Below are positions 1-11,329 of a DNA stretch of 64,000 bases, piece after piece. The stretch comes from Fallopia convolvulus (taxonomy: Eukaryota > Streptophyta > Magnoliopsida > Caryophyllales > Polygonaceae): positions 208,501-272,500 of the forward strand of contig OZ024735.1 in the NCBI GenBank assembly GCA_964016875.1, written 5' to 3'. Under the pieces are notes generated by a model, which was not told the DNA's origin, did not search any database, and saw nothing but the letters and a program-made list of their open reading frames with translations. Position numbers and translations under genes: made by a program. The number at the start of each line of letters is the position of its first letter. Within the stretch, counting starts at the first letter, position 1.

Positions 1-94
1 ACTAGGCTAAAAAGGAACAAAACGCACAAGAAAAGGGGAAAAAGAAACATATTTACAAAGGAAATCACATATGAAAACACCACCAAATAGAGAG

Positions 95-346
95 ACATCA
101 GCAAGCAGCCCATGAACGCTCGCCGAACCCGCCTCCTCTCCTCCGTCCTTAAAGATACCAACTCCCCTGAGCGATGCGTCCTCCCAGGACTTGCTTAGGG
201 TGATTCTTGCTCAAAACAGAGATATACTACGGTATCAGGACGCTCAACTTATCGCTCAGCTTGACATCAATGATCGTATCTCAGATCTTCTCTCCGCCAT
301 CACTGCTCTTACCAACGTCATGTCTGCGTACCTCAAGAAAGACTGA
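95..346 (+). pseudogene. Sirevirus accessory ORF, C-terminal remnant
   Basis: An open frame from about 110 to the TGA at 344-346 encodes a Pro/Ser-rich stretch followed by a helical segment with the motif QDLLRVILAQNRDIL, and ends in a Lys-Lys-Asp tail. The same C-terminus is present at 53000-53201 in the other Sirevirus, where a stop interrupts it (TAG at 53100-53102); here that codon is CAA-like and the frame stays open. The N-terminal part is replaced or deleted: left of about 95 the similarity ends, and between about 105 and 115 several codons seen in the other copy are missing. The function of this ORF is not known; see the entry at 50751. Confidence 0.7.
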
Positions 347-911
347 CTCGCTGAATGATTAATGCTTTACCGTTTTCGCTCCCCATGCAAAATCCAAATC
401 ATTTGTGTGGTCCCCAAAACATTATTCTCTTTGCGTACATTGACCAAATTTCTGCAATGGATAATGTTTTTTTTTAAATGTTTGTTCCATTTAAATGTTC
501 TCTAATTCCTTCCTAAGCGTTCCCACTGCTCTACTTATGACTGATTGCTTACATTCCTTACATAATTGCTTTCCTTTTCGATGATGCCAAAAGGGGGAAG
601 TATAGTTTTGTAGAGATGCGTTGTTAAGCTTTGTCAATAGAGTCCATGTGTTAAGGGGGAACTTTAGCTAGGAAATAAAAGAAGAAATTAGATCAAGTAC
701 CTGAAAAGGTGAACTTGTCTAGATTGTAGAACTTGCTAGCACTTCACTTTTATCCTTTCTGAAGGGACGCAACTTCGCTCCAAGGAGCAAGTAAAATGTT
801 CCTAAGGAAAAGGATTGCATCCATGTTTAGCTAAGTTCTTATCATTGCACATTCATGTTATATGCATTGCTTACAAAATTGAAAGTTTGTCATCATCAAA
901 AAGGGGGAAAT
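347..911 (+). other. Sirevirus 3' untranslated region with repeated polypurine tracts
   Basis: No credible coding sequence. The stretch carries three G-rich purine runs; the last, just before the LTR, is the likely plus-strand primer (898-911). The first sits in the block GATGATGCCAAAAGGGGGAA, which recurs at about 11570 and 53430 in the other Sirevirus-type elements. Confidence 0.7.
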
Positions 912-2079
912 TGTTGGGATGATGTTGAGGACGCTTTGTACTTAACATTGAAACAACGATTTCATCGTTCCTTAGTTTTGATAATGACAAACTACTCTTG
1001 GAACTAATGTTATCACTTGAGCGTTTCAAGAAAATCGAAAAGAAAAGATAACTGGTTCGCGTCCATAGGTTGTATGGATGCCACAGGGTTGAAACGATCA
1101 TCATCAATAAACTCCAAGTGTGAAAGGCGTTCTTCGAAGTTGTGGACTCTGTCCCATCAAGAAGAATCCTAAAGTTTTGGATAAGATCGAAATGAAACAT
1201 CCTCGTATCCAGCAGACAACGATGAAATGCAATAAGCGTATAACGAGGGACTGCAACCTTATATCTAGTGGATAAAGCCGCCAAGCAGTCACATTCAACC
1301 TGGATCTTTCGTGTGTCAGAAGCAACACCTGAAAGACTCCAATGTCGCCATCAAGATCACATCTTCCCAAGTGTGCAGAGTGATCTGCACTAGGAATGAA
1401 AGGCTACAGAAATCGAGGAAGCTGTAGAAGGGTTGAATAGTAATTCAACACTGTGCCACGCATCCCAAGTTGCTTCCCAAACCCTTGGCTATAAATACGA
1501 GTGATCGTATTAATGGAAGGAAAGGTGTTCTCAAGCTAAGCATTGAATAATCTCTCAACAATCAAAGAGATTGAGCATTCAAGATCAAAATAGCTTGAGC
1601 CCCCAAAGAACACAGTAGAAAATCATTGTAACAAAAGAGAGAATCGCATTTCCTTGTTTGATAGGATTTGCAACTAAGCTACTGGACGACGAACGCTCCA
1701 TAGGCTTAGAAGGACGTTTCTCGTTCTTAGACAGATTTGTATTAAGTTTGAGTGAGAAGTGTTAGTGGTTGAGAGATACACAATAGTGAACTAGCAAGGA
1801 CGCTAGGGTCAGAGAAGTTTGTGGATCTGCCTTGTAATAGCACTTAGGACTCAAAGCAATACAAGATCTAAGAAGAACGTGATTCAAAATCCTTCAAGCG
1901 AAGGTAGAGGTTTACTCACGAAAGACTAGTTGGTCTGAGTGAGGTTCCTCTCTAAATACCGCGCCCATCAGTATCTCTCTTATCCTTGTTTATTCCTGCT
2001 TGTGCTTATTATTCCGCTGCCTAAGGACGCTTCTCAGAAACGTCCTTAGAACTCATTTTTGCTAACACACGATCCAACA
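912..2079 (+). repeat. Sirevirus family-1 LTR (3' LTR)
   Basis: 1168 bp long, starting TGTTGGGATG and ending GATCCAACA. It matches the solo LTR at 42659-43812 along its length and the truncated LTR at 44241-44469. A TATA box lies at 1490. Compared with the solo LTR it contains an extra short segment near 1376-1395 and lacks about 12 bp near 1520. Confidence 0.9.
1490..1497 (+). promoter_or_regulatory. Probable LTR TATA box
   Basis: TATAAATA in the context GGCTATAAATACGAG, conserved at 43211 in the solo LTR. It lies about midway in the LTR, as expected for the U3 promoter of a retroelement. Confidence 0.6.
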
Positions 2080-2599
2080 TCTAGAATAATCCTAGCTTAG
2101 TTTGATTTTATTATAAATAGCATAGGGGTGGATGTATTTCTTCCTTAGCGTGAACTAAAGGGATCTTGTTGCTTCTCTTCCACGCCACCACCCTTGCTAT
2201 TGTGTTGACATTGTTTTGAGTTTTAATACAAGTGTTCATCCGGTTTAAATCCATTGTGATACGGGGTTAGCTGTGAATGGCCCGATCTTCGATGTTCTCA
2301 AACTCGACAATAAAAAACAAGAAGGAAATGGTCAGAAATATAACAAACAAGACTTGATTTGAAGGAAATGAAAGGAAACGACTCAAAACATAAAAATAGA
2401 CTCAACGAATGGAAATGAAACAAAGGATAACCCTCCGAGACAACTATTAAACCCTTTGAAGAACGGATTCAACAAGAACCTAATAGAATGGACGAAGAAC
2501 CAACCTTTTAAATCTCACACGACAAGGAGCTCGCCTTGAAGCACGAGAAGGGGCTCGTGATCGTTGATAAGCACCAACCTTCGATGAGTATTGACACAA
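2080..2599. other. Unassigned spacer between retroelement fragments
   Basis: About 520 bp without a recognisable gene. The left half is mixed-composition DNA following the Sirevirus LTR; the right half (2300-2600) is A-rich and runs into the minus-strand gag fragment, so part of it may be degraded internal sequence of that element. Confidence 0.4.
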
Positions 2600-2945
2600 A
2601 CCAAGCAAACCAAGTTGCAATTCACACACTCAATGAAGCAAAGCTTCAAACAATACATACTCAAGAGAAGCTCCGTCGGCGGCAATTGTGTCACAAAGGT
2701 CGACAATGGACTTGATGTGCTCCATCGGGCATTCGGTTGCCCTTCCCTTGAATTGAGACTTCTTGATCAAAGCAATAAAGTGCGACTTGATCTCAAAATT
2801 CCTTGCCACCTCGGGTAGAACTATAGCGGGCTCCGACACTCTCAATTCCGGATGCATGTATTGCTTAGCATTCCTTGGAATTACATCCAATTGCTCCTCT
2901 AACCTTGCTCTTTCATCTCTTTCTGATGTCCTTTGTTTTAGTCTA
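2600..2945 (-). pseudogene. Athila-like Gypsy gag fragment
   Basis: Read on the minus strand, an arginine/glutamate-rich helix with the motif ERDERARLEEQL is followed by a gag core segment containing FKGRATECPMEHIKSIVDLC, which resembles the conserved start of Ty3/Gypsy retrotransposon gag domains. No start codon, zinc knuckle or pol part is present. The N-terminal end overlaps in content with the plus-strand gag piece at 4484-4757, so they are two separate copies in opposite orientation with an LTR between them. The right boundary with the LTR was placed by eye where the coding similarity stops. Confidence 0.65.
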
Positions 2946-4361
2946 GTCTTTAGTGTCTTGTCTAGCTAGATTTAGTACCTTTTCCTTTGATTTTCTTAGA
3001 TTCTTGTGTCTTTTAGCATTGGATTTCATATTTCACTTGAAATTGGAAACTATGCTAGTTTGTTTGATTTTTGTAGGTTGTTCGAGGCTATTGATCGAGT
3101 TGTGGAGCTTGGATGGAGGCAAAGATGATGAAGGATCTCAAGAAAAATGGATGGAGCTTTCAAGGAAGGAAAACCATGAAGATCAAAGAAGAAAACAAGT
3201 GTAAAGGGCCAGGATCGAACCTCTGATCGAGCTTGCCTAGTTCGAGCTCGAGCCACCTGCGAAAAGTTGAGGCGTTTGACGCGATCGAACCTCGCCAGGT
3301 TCGGGATCGAACCACCTCCGCTTCGAACAAGTGCCAGATCACCTTGTTTTGTTCCGGTTTTTCCATTTTTGCCATTAAGTATTGGATGAGATGTATAAAT
3401 AGGATGTTTTGGGATCAGATTAAGGGGGCTACACACAAAAACAATTCACTCTTAGGGAGAAATTGGATCTAGAGGGAGATTTGAGAGAGTTTTAAGGGTT
3501 TGAGAGAAAATTCCTTCTCTCTTGTTGAGAGTGGGAATTAGAGTAGAGAAGTAGAGATCAAGTTCGGATTTGGAGTTGTGGATTCGGTTTGTAAGTTCCT
3601 TCTTTTCCCTTTTATGCAATTCAAACCTCTTTTGATGATGAGTTTGATGATGAGTTTGCTTAGATTTTGCTTTTGTTGCTTTGTTGCCATAAATAGTGAG
3701 TAGTTAGCTTAGATCTTGGGGATGAGGCTTTGATCTAGCTCATTCGAGCTTGTATGAGCCCATTTCCATGAGTTTGAGTCTCTAGATCTAGTTATCTCTC
3801 TACACTTGAGCCTATTCTTGAGAGAAAGCCGAGGAACGGGCCTTGCAAATTGGCGAAGTAGCGAAAGTGAAAAGGCAATTGCAAGGTTCGATTCGAAGGG
3901 AAGAAGCGAAATCCAATCGATCCCACGGTCAAGGGTGTAGAGAGGTTCGGACGAAGTGAAAACCTCTCGATCCGCTAGATCTAGGGCTCATAAAGTGGAA
4001 ATGGAGGATTACAAGTTTAAATGACTAGAATCGAGCCCCAAAACACCAAAATCTCCTTAGTCCTTGATCGTTTTAAAACCCAGGTAGCCTCGGGATCGAA
4101 CCAAATGGTTCGGGATCGAGCGTGATTGCGTAAGAACAAACCCAGATTTCCTGACCGAACCACCCATGGCTCGGGATTGAACGTGACATGGTTCGATCCT
4201 AGCCTTTGTCTCCCTTTTTCCTTTGATTTCTCTTGTGTTTTTGTTTGATCATTAGTTGGCACACAATCGATAGCATTTCCCTGAGTTCGAACCTGACCCT
4301 ATAACACAATGGGGTCTTGAGTATAAATTTATTTTGACCCTAGCCTTCCGAGGCCTGATCA
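2946..4361 (+). repeat. Athila-like LTR, 5' truncated
   Basis: The 3' end reads CCTGATCA and is followed three bases later by a tRNA-Asp primer site, which fixes the orientation. The sequence contains AATCTGATCGAGC/GGATCGAACC-rich stretches and a terminal block with TATAAATTTATTTTGA that also ends the minus-strand LTRs at 26203-28051 and 39775-41445, so it belongs to a related but diverged family. About 1.4 kb remains compared with 1.85 kb for the intact relative at 26203. Clusters of the word GGATCGA(A/G)CC recur through the LTR. Confidence 0.7.
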
Positions 4362-4365
4362 AAAT

Positions 4366-4383
4366 TGGCGCCATTGCCGGGGA
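4366..4383 (+). other. Primer binding site, tRNA-Asp type
   Basis: TGGCGCCATTGCCGGGGA matches, with one mismatch, the complement of the 3' end of plant tRNA-Asp (TGGCGCCGTTGCCGGGGA), the usual primer of Athila-type elements. The unmutated version is at 39752-39770 on the minus strand. Confidence 0.8.
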
Positions 4384-4483
4384 AATCTATTTGAAATTGT
4401 GTGTCAATCTTTTGATTGTGTGGTAGTTTGACAAACCCTCTTGTGTTGTTTGATTTCGTTTTCTTTGTCTCTTTTGTAGGTGC

Positions 4484-4757
4484 ATGCGACTTCGTTTCTC
4501 CCGAGGAACCTTTGAAGTCGAGTTTTTTTGTGAGCCCGAGAAATTGGTAAAGAGTCGTCTTAGAGCAAGAAAGAGAGTAATGGCCGAAGAAGAGCAAAAC
4601 GAGGCCTGTGAGTTGGAGAATTTGAGAGACGAGATGGCTCGTATGAGACTTGAGCGGGACAATCAAGCTTTGTTGGCAAGGAGAGAAAGGGAAGAACGGG
4701 CTAGATTGGAGGCACAACTCAACGCGATCCCCGGAATGCTAAGCAATACATGCATTG
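4484..4757 (+). pseudogene. Athila-like gag, N-terminal fragment
   Basis: The frame begins MRLRFSRGTFEVEF and runs into a charged coiled-coil-like helix (residues about 30-85) with the motif RREREERARLEAQLN. It sits about 100 bp downstream of the primer site, as expected for a gag start. A related start is on the minus strand near 39655. The similarity with the gag piece at 2600-2945 shows a frameshift near 4733, and the frame then stops being gag where Sirevirus sequence begins at about 4757. No capsid core remains. Confidence 0.65.
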
Positions 4758-6687
4758 TTATAAGCCGAAATGATTGGGACTCTTAGCTATCCTAAGCCTA
4801 AATCATGCAAAAGCGTTCTATGAGCTTCTACATTGTCCTTTTACGGTGTGTACTTGCATTGATTTTTCTTCAAAAGAACCCAAGCATGATCACAAGGACG
4901 TTCTCATTCTAAGTCCCAAGCTCAACGGACGCAAACAAGCCTTTGCAAAGATAGTGGGTGACATTTGCTATCTGTGTGGATGACAGTTGTGTTGTGATTG
5001 GAAGTTTTGAAATTTGAAAAAGGAAGTTGAACCGGTTTTTGCCTAAATTGGTACTGCTACAGGTCCACGTGTCCAAAAGGGAAGTTTGACAATTTTCTTA
5101 AGGTGGAAGTTTTTGTATTGGGAACAGTTGTCATTTTTGAGCCAAGTATTCCGTAAATTACCCATATACCCCTACCCTACCTACTCATACAATCCTATAT
5201 ATACCACTCTACATCCTCCATTCCACTCTTTACACTATCTTCCTCAAAAACCCCTCGTCTTCCTAATCTCAAAACCCTAAAACCTTTAGAAAGCTTAAAA
5301 CATCTTCAATGGCGCCCAAATCAAAAACCCAAAAGAATAACCGTTCGAATCCTCCCCTCACTCGCTCAAAACCCATATTTCAAAAAGCCTCCCCAAAAAC
5401 CAAACCCTCAGTAGTTCACATGGTTGAAGGTCTTGAACCCATACTAAAAGACTTTCTGATTTACGAGCCGAAAACCCTATTTCATGCCATTGAGAGGCAA
5501 CAAGCAAGATGCGACGATCCCATTCGGCATTGTAATCTTGAATTCTTCAAGAAGCATTGGGTCACTGTACGTCTACAGGAAACCAGGTTCAGGAATTTAA
5601 TCGGGAGTAAGGTTGCTCATAACTACATCTTTGAAGATGATCCCTCCGCCATCCTCGCCCTTCTCCCAGATTTGGTCTCATAATTTCTGTTGCCTGACCC
5701 CAAGTCACACAATTATCCCACTCTCAAATCCAAAATTCCTCATCCTCCCAAATTGGATATTGGTGTTCGAAAAGTTTTGCCGGAAGACCCAAAGTCCGTT
5801 CCCGTCCCAACTCAGAAAAGAAAAAGGAGTTCACATCGTTCCATAGCCGATGGAATTCTTACTTATGCTCAAGAAGAGGCATTGAAGCTAGCAGACGAGG
5901 TAATCCCGTCTAATGGAGATACAGAAGAGGAAGTCCCTCAGCTCAAAAGGCTGAGAAGAGGAGTCCCCTCTCGGAAGGACGTTCCTGAAAAGCTTCCTTC
6001 CCCGGCAACTCCCTCTCCTCCTCCAAAGCCCATGCACATTACTCCTCGTGCAAGTGCCATCCCTCGTGTGTTGGATTCCGAGGCCGTGCTTGCCCAGCTT
6101 GCTGCTCAACCTGCCTCTTCAAAATTCCTTGCTGAATTAGAAGCCACCATTCTTCGTCCGTCCCCAAAGGAAGACCTTAAGCCCAAATCTCCCATATCTA
6201 TTCCATCTGAAATTGCTGCTGATGTCATTGCTTTATGCTCTAAGTCTCCTGCTGCTGAAGAACCCAAGTCCCCACCCATCCCTCCCCACAATAAGATCGT
6301 TCTTCTGTCGAAAACACCTTCCAAGAATTTCTCCGACGTCTCTTCCGACGATGAGCTCTTCTAGCATCAGCCGGATGCTCTGGCTATTGTCCCGTCCATC
6401 CTTCCTTCTGTTTCCGAAGTAGCGCCTGAGAACCAGCCTACCAATCCCTCCAGTTCCCAAAGTCTGGTGAACGTCCCTCTTCTAGAGGATGCTGTTGCTG
6501 AGACTGACAGCTTATCTAAAGGCAAGAAGGTTGTTGTTGCTCAGGATCAGGTCACGAAGGACGCTGATGATGATGGTGATGGTTCTAATGATGAGGATGA
6601 TGATGATTCTCGTGATGGAGACAAAGTTGGAAACTCCAAAGGTGGTGGATATCTTCCTTCTTCTCGCAGTTTAGTTCCTAGAGGAAA
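4757..6687 (+). mobile_element. Sirevirus family-1 internal fragment (post-pol leader and accessory ORF)
   Basis: From the block AAGCCGAAATGAT onward the sequence parallels 50176-51900 of the Sirevirus at 44241-53475: the same post-pol spacer (AAAAGCGTTCTATGAGCTTC, then CAAAAGAACCCAAGCATGATCA) and then the same type of accessory ORF. Gag, pol and LTRs are absent. The left end is joined to an Athila-like gag fragment; the right end is cut at 6687 by the LTR of the second Sirevirus-type family, with the ORF frame still open at that point. Confidence 0.75.
5309..6687 (+). pseudogene. Sirevirus accessory ORF (N-terminal and middle part)
   Basis: The ATG at 5309 opens a frame starting MAPKSKTQKNN, rich in Pro, Ser and Lys, that stays in one frame to 6687 except for stops at 5681-5683 (TAA) and 6362-6364 (TAG). 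The first 120 residues align with the ORF at 50751: both have TRSKP, then EGL(D/E)P(V/I)L, then a segment ending HWV-VRL. The middle is a low-complexity Pro/Ser region and the end is a very acidic run of Asp/Glu/Asn (about 6555-6625). The C-terminal half, which carries the conserved domain in the other copies, was removed by the insertion at 6688. Role unknown; the position between pol and the 3' LTR is where Sireviruses carry their extra, sometimes env-like, ORF. Confidence 0.7.
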
Positions 6688-7607
6688 TGTTGGCGACTTA
6701 TGGTTTTGATGGTTCCAAAGGAGTCGACGACTTAAAGCTTTAGTGGAGAAGTCGGCGACCTGAACAACTAGCGACAAGGAAGCATGTTTCTATTTCTAGT
6801 AAGCGCGTAAAAGATCTCTTTCTGGAAGCATGAAAGCTTTATTTAAGGAGTGTATTGACGCAAGAAAGGATAGAAGATCGCCAGAAGTGCTTAAAGGTTT
6901 CTTACAATAATTCCTAAGTCCTAGGTTGTATTTTAGGAAGGAAATTGTATGATTGTGTCTTGTGAGTTCCTTAATCGAATAGGAACGAATCTTGGCATAA
7001 TTAACCTAGTTTGCCTATATAAATACCAGATGAAAAAAGGGGAAACGTGGGGAGAGATTAGAGAGCATATTGTGTAATTGTGAGAAAGAGAGCGAAAGTG
7101 TTTGTAAGACTCGTATGTGGGATTCATACGAGTGGTGCTTCTTGTGCGTGGGATTCGCATAAGTAGTGTGTCGAATGTAAGCTTGAGCGTGAGATAGTTT
7201 GAGAGTGCATTCTTGTAAGGGTGAACAATTGATCGTGGGTAGCGATTAAGTGTTTGGGAAGAGTGTTAGGCGAGCTTTGTTAGAGTGAGAGTGGAGGTTA
7301 CATAGGCAGAGCGAAGGACAAATAGTGAGGGTATCACATTGTATTCGGGAGAACCTTGTAACATCTAAAGAGATCTATAAAAGCGAGTCGAAGTACTCTT
7401 TAAGTCCTTCCAAGTGGGAAGCTTGGGAGGCAAGTGGTTTTTCTCTGAGTAAACGGGTTTGTTTACGAAGAGTTTTCCACTCTAAATCGAGGTGTTCAAA
7501 GTGGTAACTTTTCTTTCTTGTTTGTTTGAGTTTTCCGCTGCAAGTCTAATCTGAGGTCTCCGACTTCGTAGAAGTCGACGACTTGTTAAGTACTAACCGA
7601 TCCTACA
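6688..7607 (+). repeat. Family-2 Sirevirus LTR (5' LTR)
   Basis: 920 bp, TGTTGGCGAC to CGATCCTACA, the same length as the copy at 11772-12691 and differing from it at scattered single bases only. It interrupts the accessory ORF of the older family-1 fragment. Confidence 0.9.
7016..7025 (+). promoter_or_regulatory. Probable LTR TATA box
   Basis: TATATAAATA in the LTR, followed downstream by the presumed transcribed leader. In the second LTR the equivalent site (12102-12109) is TATAAATA. Confidence 0.6.
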
Positions 7608-7609
7608 AT

Positions 7610-7622
7610 TGGTATTAGAGCC
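7610..7622 (+). other. Primer binding site, initiator tRNA-Met type
   Basis: TGGTATTAGAGCC, three bases after the LTR, matches the complement of the plant initiator tRNA-Met 3' end (TGGTATCAGAGCC) with one C-to-T change. The copy at 12694-12706 has the perfect sequence. Confidence 0.85.
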
Positions 7623-7660
7623 TGGTGCTCTAGATTTGTGCTAGTACTTTTGCAGGAAAG

Positions 7661-9001
7661 ATGTCCACATCAAACACCGCTGTGAATGACTCTTTTTGGA
7701 AACCACCAATTCTCAAGGCTGGAGAATATGACTGGTGGTGCAAGCAAATGAGATCTCATGTCTGCTCTCTCGACGGACAACTATGGAAAATCATTGCTAT
7801 AGGTCCCGAGAAGTTTCTCAAAGCAGACAAAAAGGAGAAAACAATCGAGGAGTATGATGATCTTGACTTCAAGAAGCTCGAGAAGAATGAGAGGGCTAAG
7901 AAGGTTCTTCACCAAGCCCTCACTAGTGGTGATCTCAAGAAGGTTATTGGCTATGACTCAGCCAAGGAGATCTGGGATGCTCTCAAAAGGCTTAATGAAG
8001 GTAATGATGACGTGAAGAAGGATAGAATCATTAGTCTTGAAATGGACTATGAAAATCTTTTCCAAGGAAAGGGTGAATCTCTCCAGGATTACTACTCTCG
8101 TTTTCAAGGAGTCGCCAACCAGCTGACCTTCTTAGGTGAATAGCTTCCCCAATGGAAGCAGACCAACAAGTTGATCTCTGGTCTCAACAAGAAGTGGGAC
8201 GCAATTGCTGCATCGCTTCTCACTTAGAAGGACACCATGTATGGTGGCATCCAAAACAGAAGGGAAGAGAGGCTTGAGTCAGAAAAGGTCAAGAACATTG
8301 CTCTCAAGGTCGAAAGGGCTTTCGACCTCGCTTAAGGTGATGAAGACACAGAAGGTGTCGATGATGATGTGGCTCTTATCTCTAGAGCCATGAAGAGACT
8401 TTGGGGACGCAACAAGGCTCCAGCCAAGGCCCCCGAGGTCAACAGAGACCCAAGGGACGTGATATGCTATCAATGTCAAGAAAAGGGACATTATGCTAAC
8501 AAATGCCCCAAGAGGAAGCCTGGAGAAGCAGGAAAGAGCATGTTGGCGACATGGGACGCGTCTGATGATGAAATTGACGAGTCGCCAACCAAGGAGATTT
8601 GCTTTATGGCTTTGGAAGATGAGTCTTCCAGTAAGGTAGAAGATCCTGAACTCTCTTCTATTCTTGCCAATAAGTCTAGAGACCAATTGTGTGCCATCAT
8701 TAAAAAACTTGGTTTTCAAGTTTCTGACTTACCTGAACTAGTTGAGAGCAATAAAGAAATGATAAGTAACTTGGTCAATGATAATGAAATGTGGTCCACA
8801 AAAGCTATTGATTTGGAAAAGGCTTCTAAGTCTGATACTTGTGAAGCTTGTCCCAAGCTGAGTTCACAGGTCGTTGACCTTGAAAAATAGGTGGATGACC
8901 TCGAGAAACAAGTGTCAAGCCTAGAAGGAGAAAAACTCATGTTGAAACTTGCTAATGCTAAATTGTCTAGCGATCTGGAGACTAATCAACATGATGAATA
9001 A
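7661..9001 (+). pseudogene. Copia gag polyprotein remnant (family 2, copy A)
   Basis: The ATG at 7661 opens a Copia-type gag: an N-terminal WW-rich segment, a UBN2-like capsid region (about residues 60-190, with KEIWDALKRL and a DYYSRFQ motif), a CCHC zinc knuckle CYQCQEKGHYANKC at about 8467-8508, and a coiled-coil C-terminus. It would bind RNA and form the virus-like particle. In-frame stops lie at 8141-8143, 8225-8227, 8332-8334 and 8888-8890, and 39 bases present in copy B are missing after 8236, without changing the frame. The stop at 8332 is shared with copy B, so it predates their separation. Confidence 0.85.
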
Positions 9002-9446
9002 ATTCCACAAAATTAATGCTTTTTGCTTGGGTTGCCTTGACACCACCCGGTGTGACACAACCCCCAAGCAACTTCGAGTGGTGAAGGTCATGTTTAGATA
9101 GGTTGGTTGATCTATTATGGAGGAGGTATGCTCAGGTTGATGTCGACGACTTGTGTGGGTCTGTGAAAAGTAGCCGACTTGGTCTGTAAAATGGACGCGT
9201 GCAAATCTTTGGACAGAATCTGGAAGTTGCCTTTTGGCATGCAGTTGGAGAGAGAAAGATCTTTTGCAGATTATTTATGGCAGTTGGATAGGACGGTTTC
9301 CTTGTTTTGATTGGAGAAGAGGTTCATAAATAGTCCAAGGTACTTGAGTTCTTTCCCACGCTCTCAATTACTCTCTTTGCTCTCTTCTCTTCTCTTCTCT
9401 GTCAACCACCATTAACGTTCTCAAAAAGCTTCAACCTTTCTCATCA
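9002..9446 (+). other. Internal spacer where pol would be expected
   Basis: A 445-bp stretch between gag and the accessory ORF. It holds no pol motif and no long frame in any reading direction. The last 100 bp are pyrimidine-rich (repeated TCTCTTCT), like a leader in front of the accessory ORF; the corresponding leader at 50640-50750 is also CT-rich. Confidence 0.6.
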
Positions 9447-11329
9447 ATGGCCTCTTCAAACACCAACCCCCTCCCCAACCTTTCCGCCGAGGAGGCTCGT
9501 GCGCTTTTCCTAGCCCAATTCGGTGAAGAGGCAGTGCGAAAAATCCTCTTTGAACCCTCACCTTCAAACACCACTGCAATAACCATCACCACCACTGAAA
9601 CCGCCACGGAAAACCGTCCCAACCTCCACCCAAAATCCCCAAAACCAAACCGAAACCACTCTTGACTCTGAAACCCAGCGCCAAACGGCACTGGAAACCC
9701 CAATTTTGGAGTCAAGAGAAACCCAAACCCCCATTGCCACGGAGGAGGAGTTTTTGGAGAAGAGGGATGAAGACTCGGGTGGAAAATTGAAGGAGATGGA
9801 GTTGGAATCCACTCAACAGATGTTGGACTCCTTCGAGAGGGAGAAAGAAGGAGAGTCTAGGGGCGGAGAAGAAGAAGTTCAGGGATTGGAGGAGAAAGAA
9901 GGAGACAAGGAAGTTCAGGGGGCAGACAAGGTTGCCGACCTAAATGAAGTTGCAGCAGAGGAGGATGAAGTTGCCGACTTGGAAGAGGTTGACAAGGTTG
10001 TCAACCAAGTCACTAGCCTAGTTGTCGTTGTTGAGGATGATGATGAAGGTACTGACTTCGACCCTCTTTCCTTTGAGATTCGGGCTAGAACTAGAGATGC
10101 TAAAATTGCTGAAACTTTGGCCCAAGATCTTTTCGGAGAGGAACCTGAGACCCCTAAGGAAGTGAGCAAGTCGGCAACAACCCCCAAACCTCGTCCATTA
10201 ACGAGAAGACAGAAGTTGGTGGCAGAGGAGTTGGCCAAGGCGACCAAAGGGGTAGACACTCCAGGGTCTACTTCTGAGGCTGGTGACTCATCAGCTTCTG
10301 TAAGGGGGAAAGGAAAGAAACCCGTCAAAAGGACGAGGTCGCCGACAACCTCCAAGGGAAAGGCATCTGCTGCCAAGAAGAAGAAGGTAGAGGATAGAGA
10401 CATTGATGTTAGAGGGTTTACCAAGGATCTTCTATGGGAAGATGGATTCTTGCAGAGCAACAAGCTGAATAAGGTGATTGGTTGGCTCGAGTTTCAAGGG
10501 TGGTCCAACCTAGTTCAAGGTGAGAGTTCCTTCAATCTGAAGATGGTTCAATTGTTTTATGAGACGATGGAGGTTCAGGAGTTTGGAAATATGACAATTG
10601 GTTCCTACTCAGTCAGAGGACAGAAGCTGTCATTTACAAACAAGGATGTCGCCGACCTCCTAGAGATTCCTTATGATGGGTTTGCAGAATATCACAAGGG
10701 TAACTGGCCTGCAGGAATGAAGCCAGATGAGATTGGTGACGTGGTTAAAGGCGTCACGGATAGTGATGAGGTCCCTTCAGGAGCTATCTTGGTGAACAAA
10801 ATGCAAATAGAGAAGAAGGTGATGTTCTCCTACCTCATCAACAACCTGCTTCCAAGAGAGTAGAAGAGACATGCCATCTACATCGAGGATATTCCGGTCC
10901 TCGTCAAGATCTTCAAGGGAGAAAAGGTATGTCTTCCTCAACTCATTATGTTGCACCTAAAGTATGTGGTAGAGAGCTCTACTCATCCGTTGCCCTATGG
11001 AGAGCTGGTCTGCGACATAATGAACCAACATAAGGTTGGTCAGACAAAAGGAGGCGTGATAATCCCTGGCTCCAGAAACATCAACAAGGAGACGCTCAGA
11101 AAGATGGGTTGGAATTTGGTTAGATAATGAGTGGGTTAAGGATTCTAAGGCTGGAGATTCTTGTTCCAAGGCTAGGTTGGCAACCAAGGAGGATATTCAG
11201 GTGGTGAAGGAATTGATTATGGCACAGGCGAACTCATTCGGTGGAAAGCTCAACAAGGTTTTGTTGACTGTGGAGAAGCTAGTTGAAGAGCTTGCCACTA
11301 CCAATGAGATTCTGAGAAGGAAAGAATAG
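9447..11329 (+). pseudogene. Accessory ORF with putative plant transposon protein-like domain (family 2)
   Basis: The ATG at 9447 starts MASSNTNPLPNL. A one-base frameshift near 9620 moves the reading to the frame that is open from 9706 to a TAG at 10861-10863. The first 210 residues of that frame are a long Glu/Asp/Lys-rich, low-complexity region with basic nuclear-signal-like runs (KKKK near 10375). A folded region follows: EFQGWSNLVQGE, a YETMEVQEFGNM segment, and VRGQKLSFTNKDVADLLEIP. Beyond the stop the same frame continues with LPQLIMLHLKYVVES and PYGELVCDIM to about 11125; a further frameshift leads to a helical tail ending at 11327-11329. The order matches the ORF at 50751-53201, and the family resemblance is to the putative plant transposon protein domain (Pfam Transposase_32). 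Function unknown. Confidence 0.75.

Larger units (their letters stand above)
1..2079 (+). mobile_element. Sirevirus (Copia) LTR retrotransposon, 3' portion
   Basis: The left window edge cuts a Copia element of the Sirevirus type. What remains is the C-terminal end of the accessory ORF, an untranslated stretch with three purine tracts of the AAAGGGGGA type (about 591-600, 652-660 and 898-909), and a complete 3' LTR. The order and much of the sequence match the Sirevirus at 44241-53475, which has the same accessory-ORF end and the same GATGATGCCAAAAGGGGGAA block. Repeated polypurine tracts before the 3' LTR are a known Sirevirus trait. The 5' part lies outside the window, so a target duplication cannot be tested; the bases right of the LTR are TCTAG. 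Confidence 0.85.

Noticed and set aside
871..1284. Open frames on the minus strand across the Sirevirus LTR
   Set aside because: Antisense, recurring at 42689 because the LTR is repeated, with no recognisable domain.
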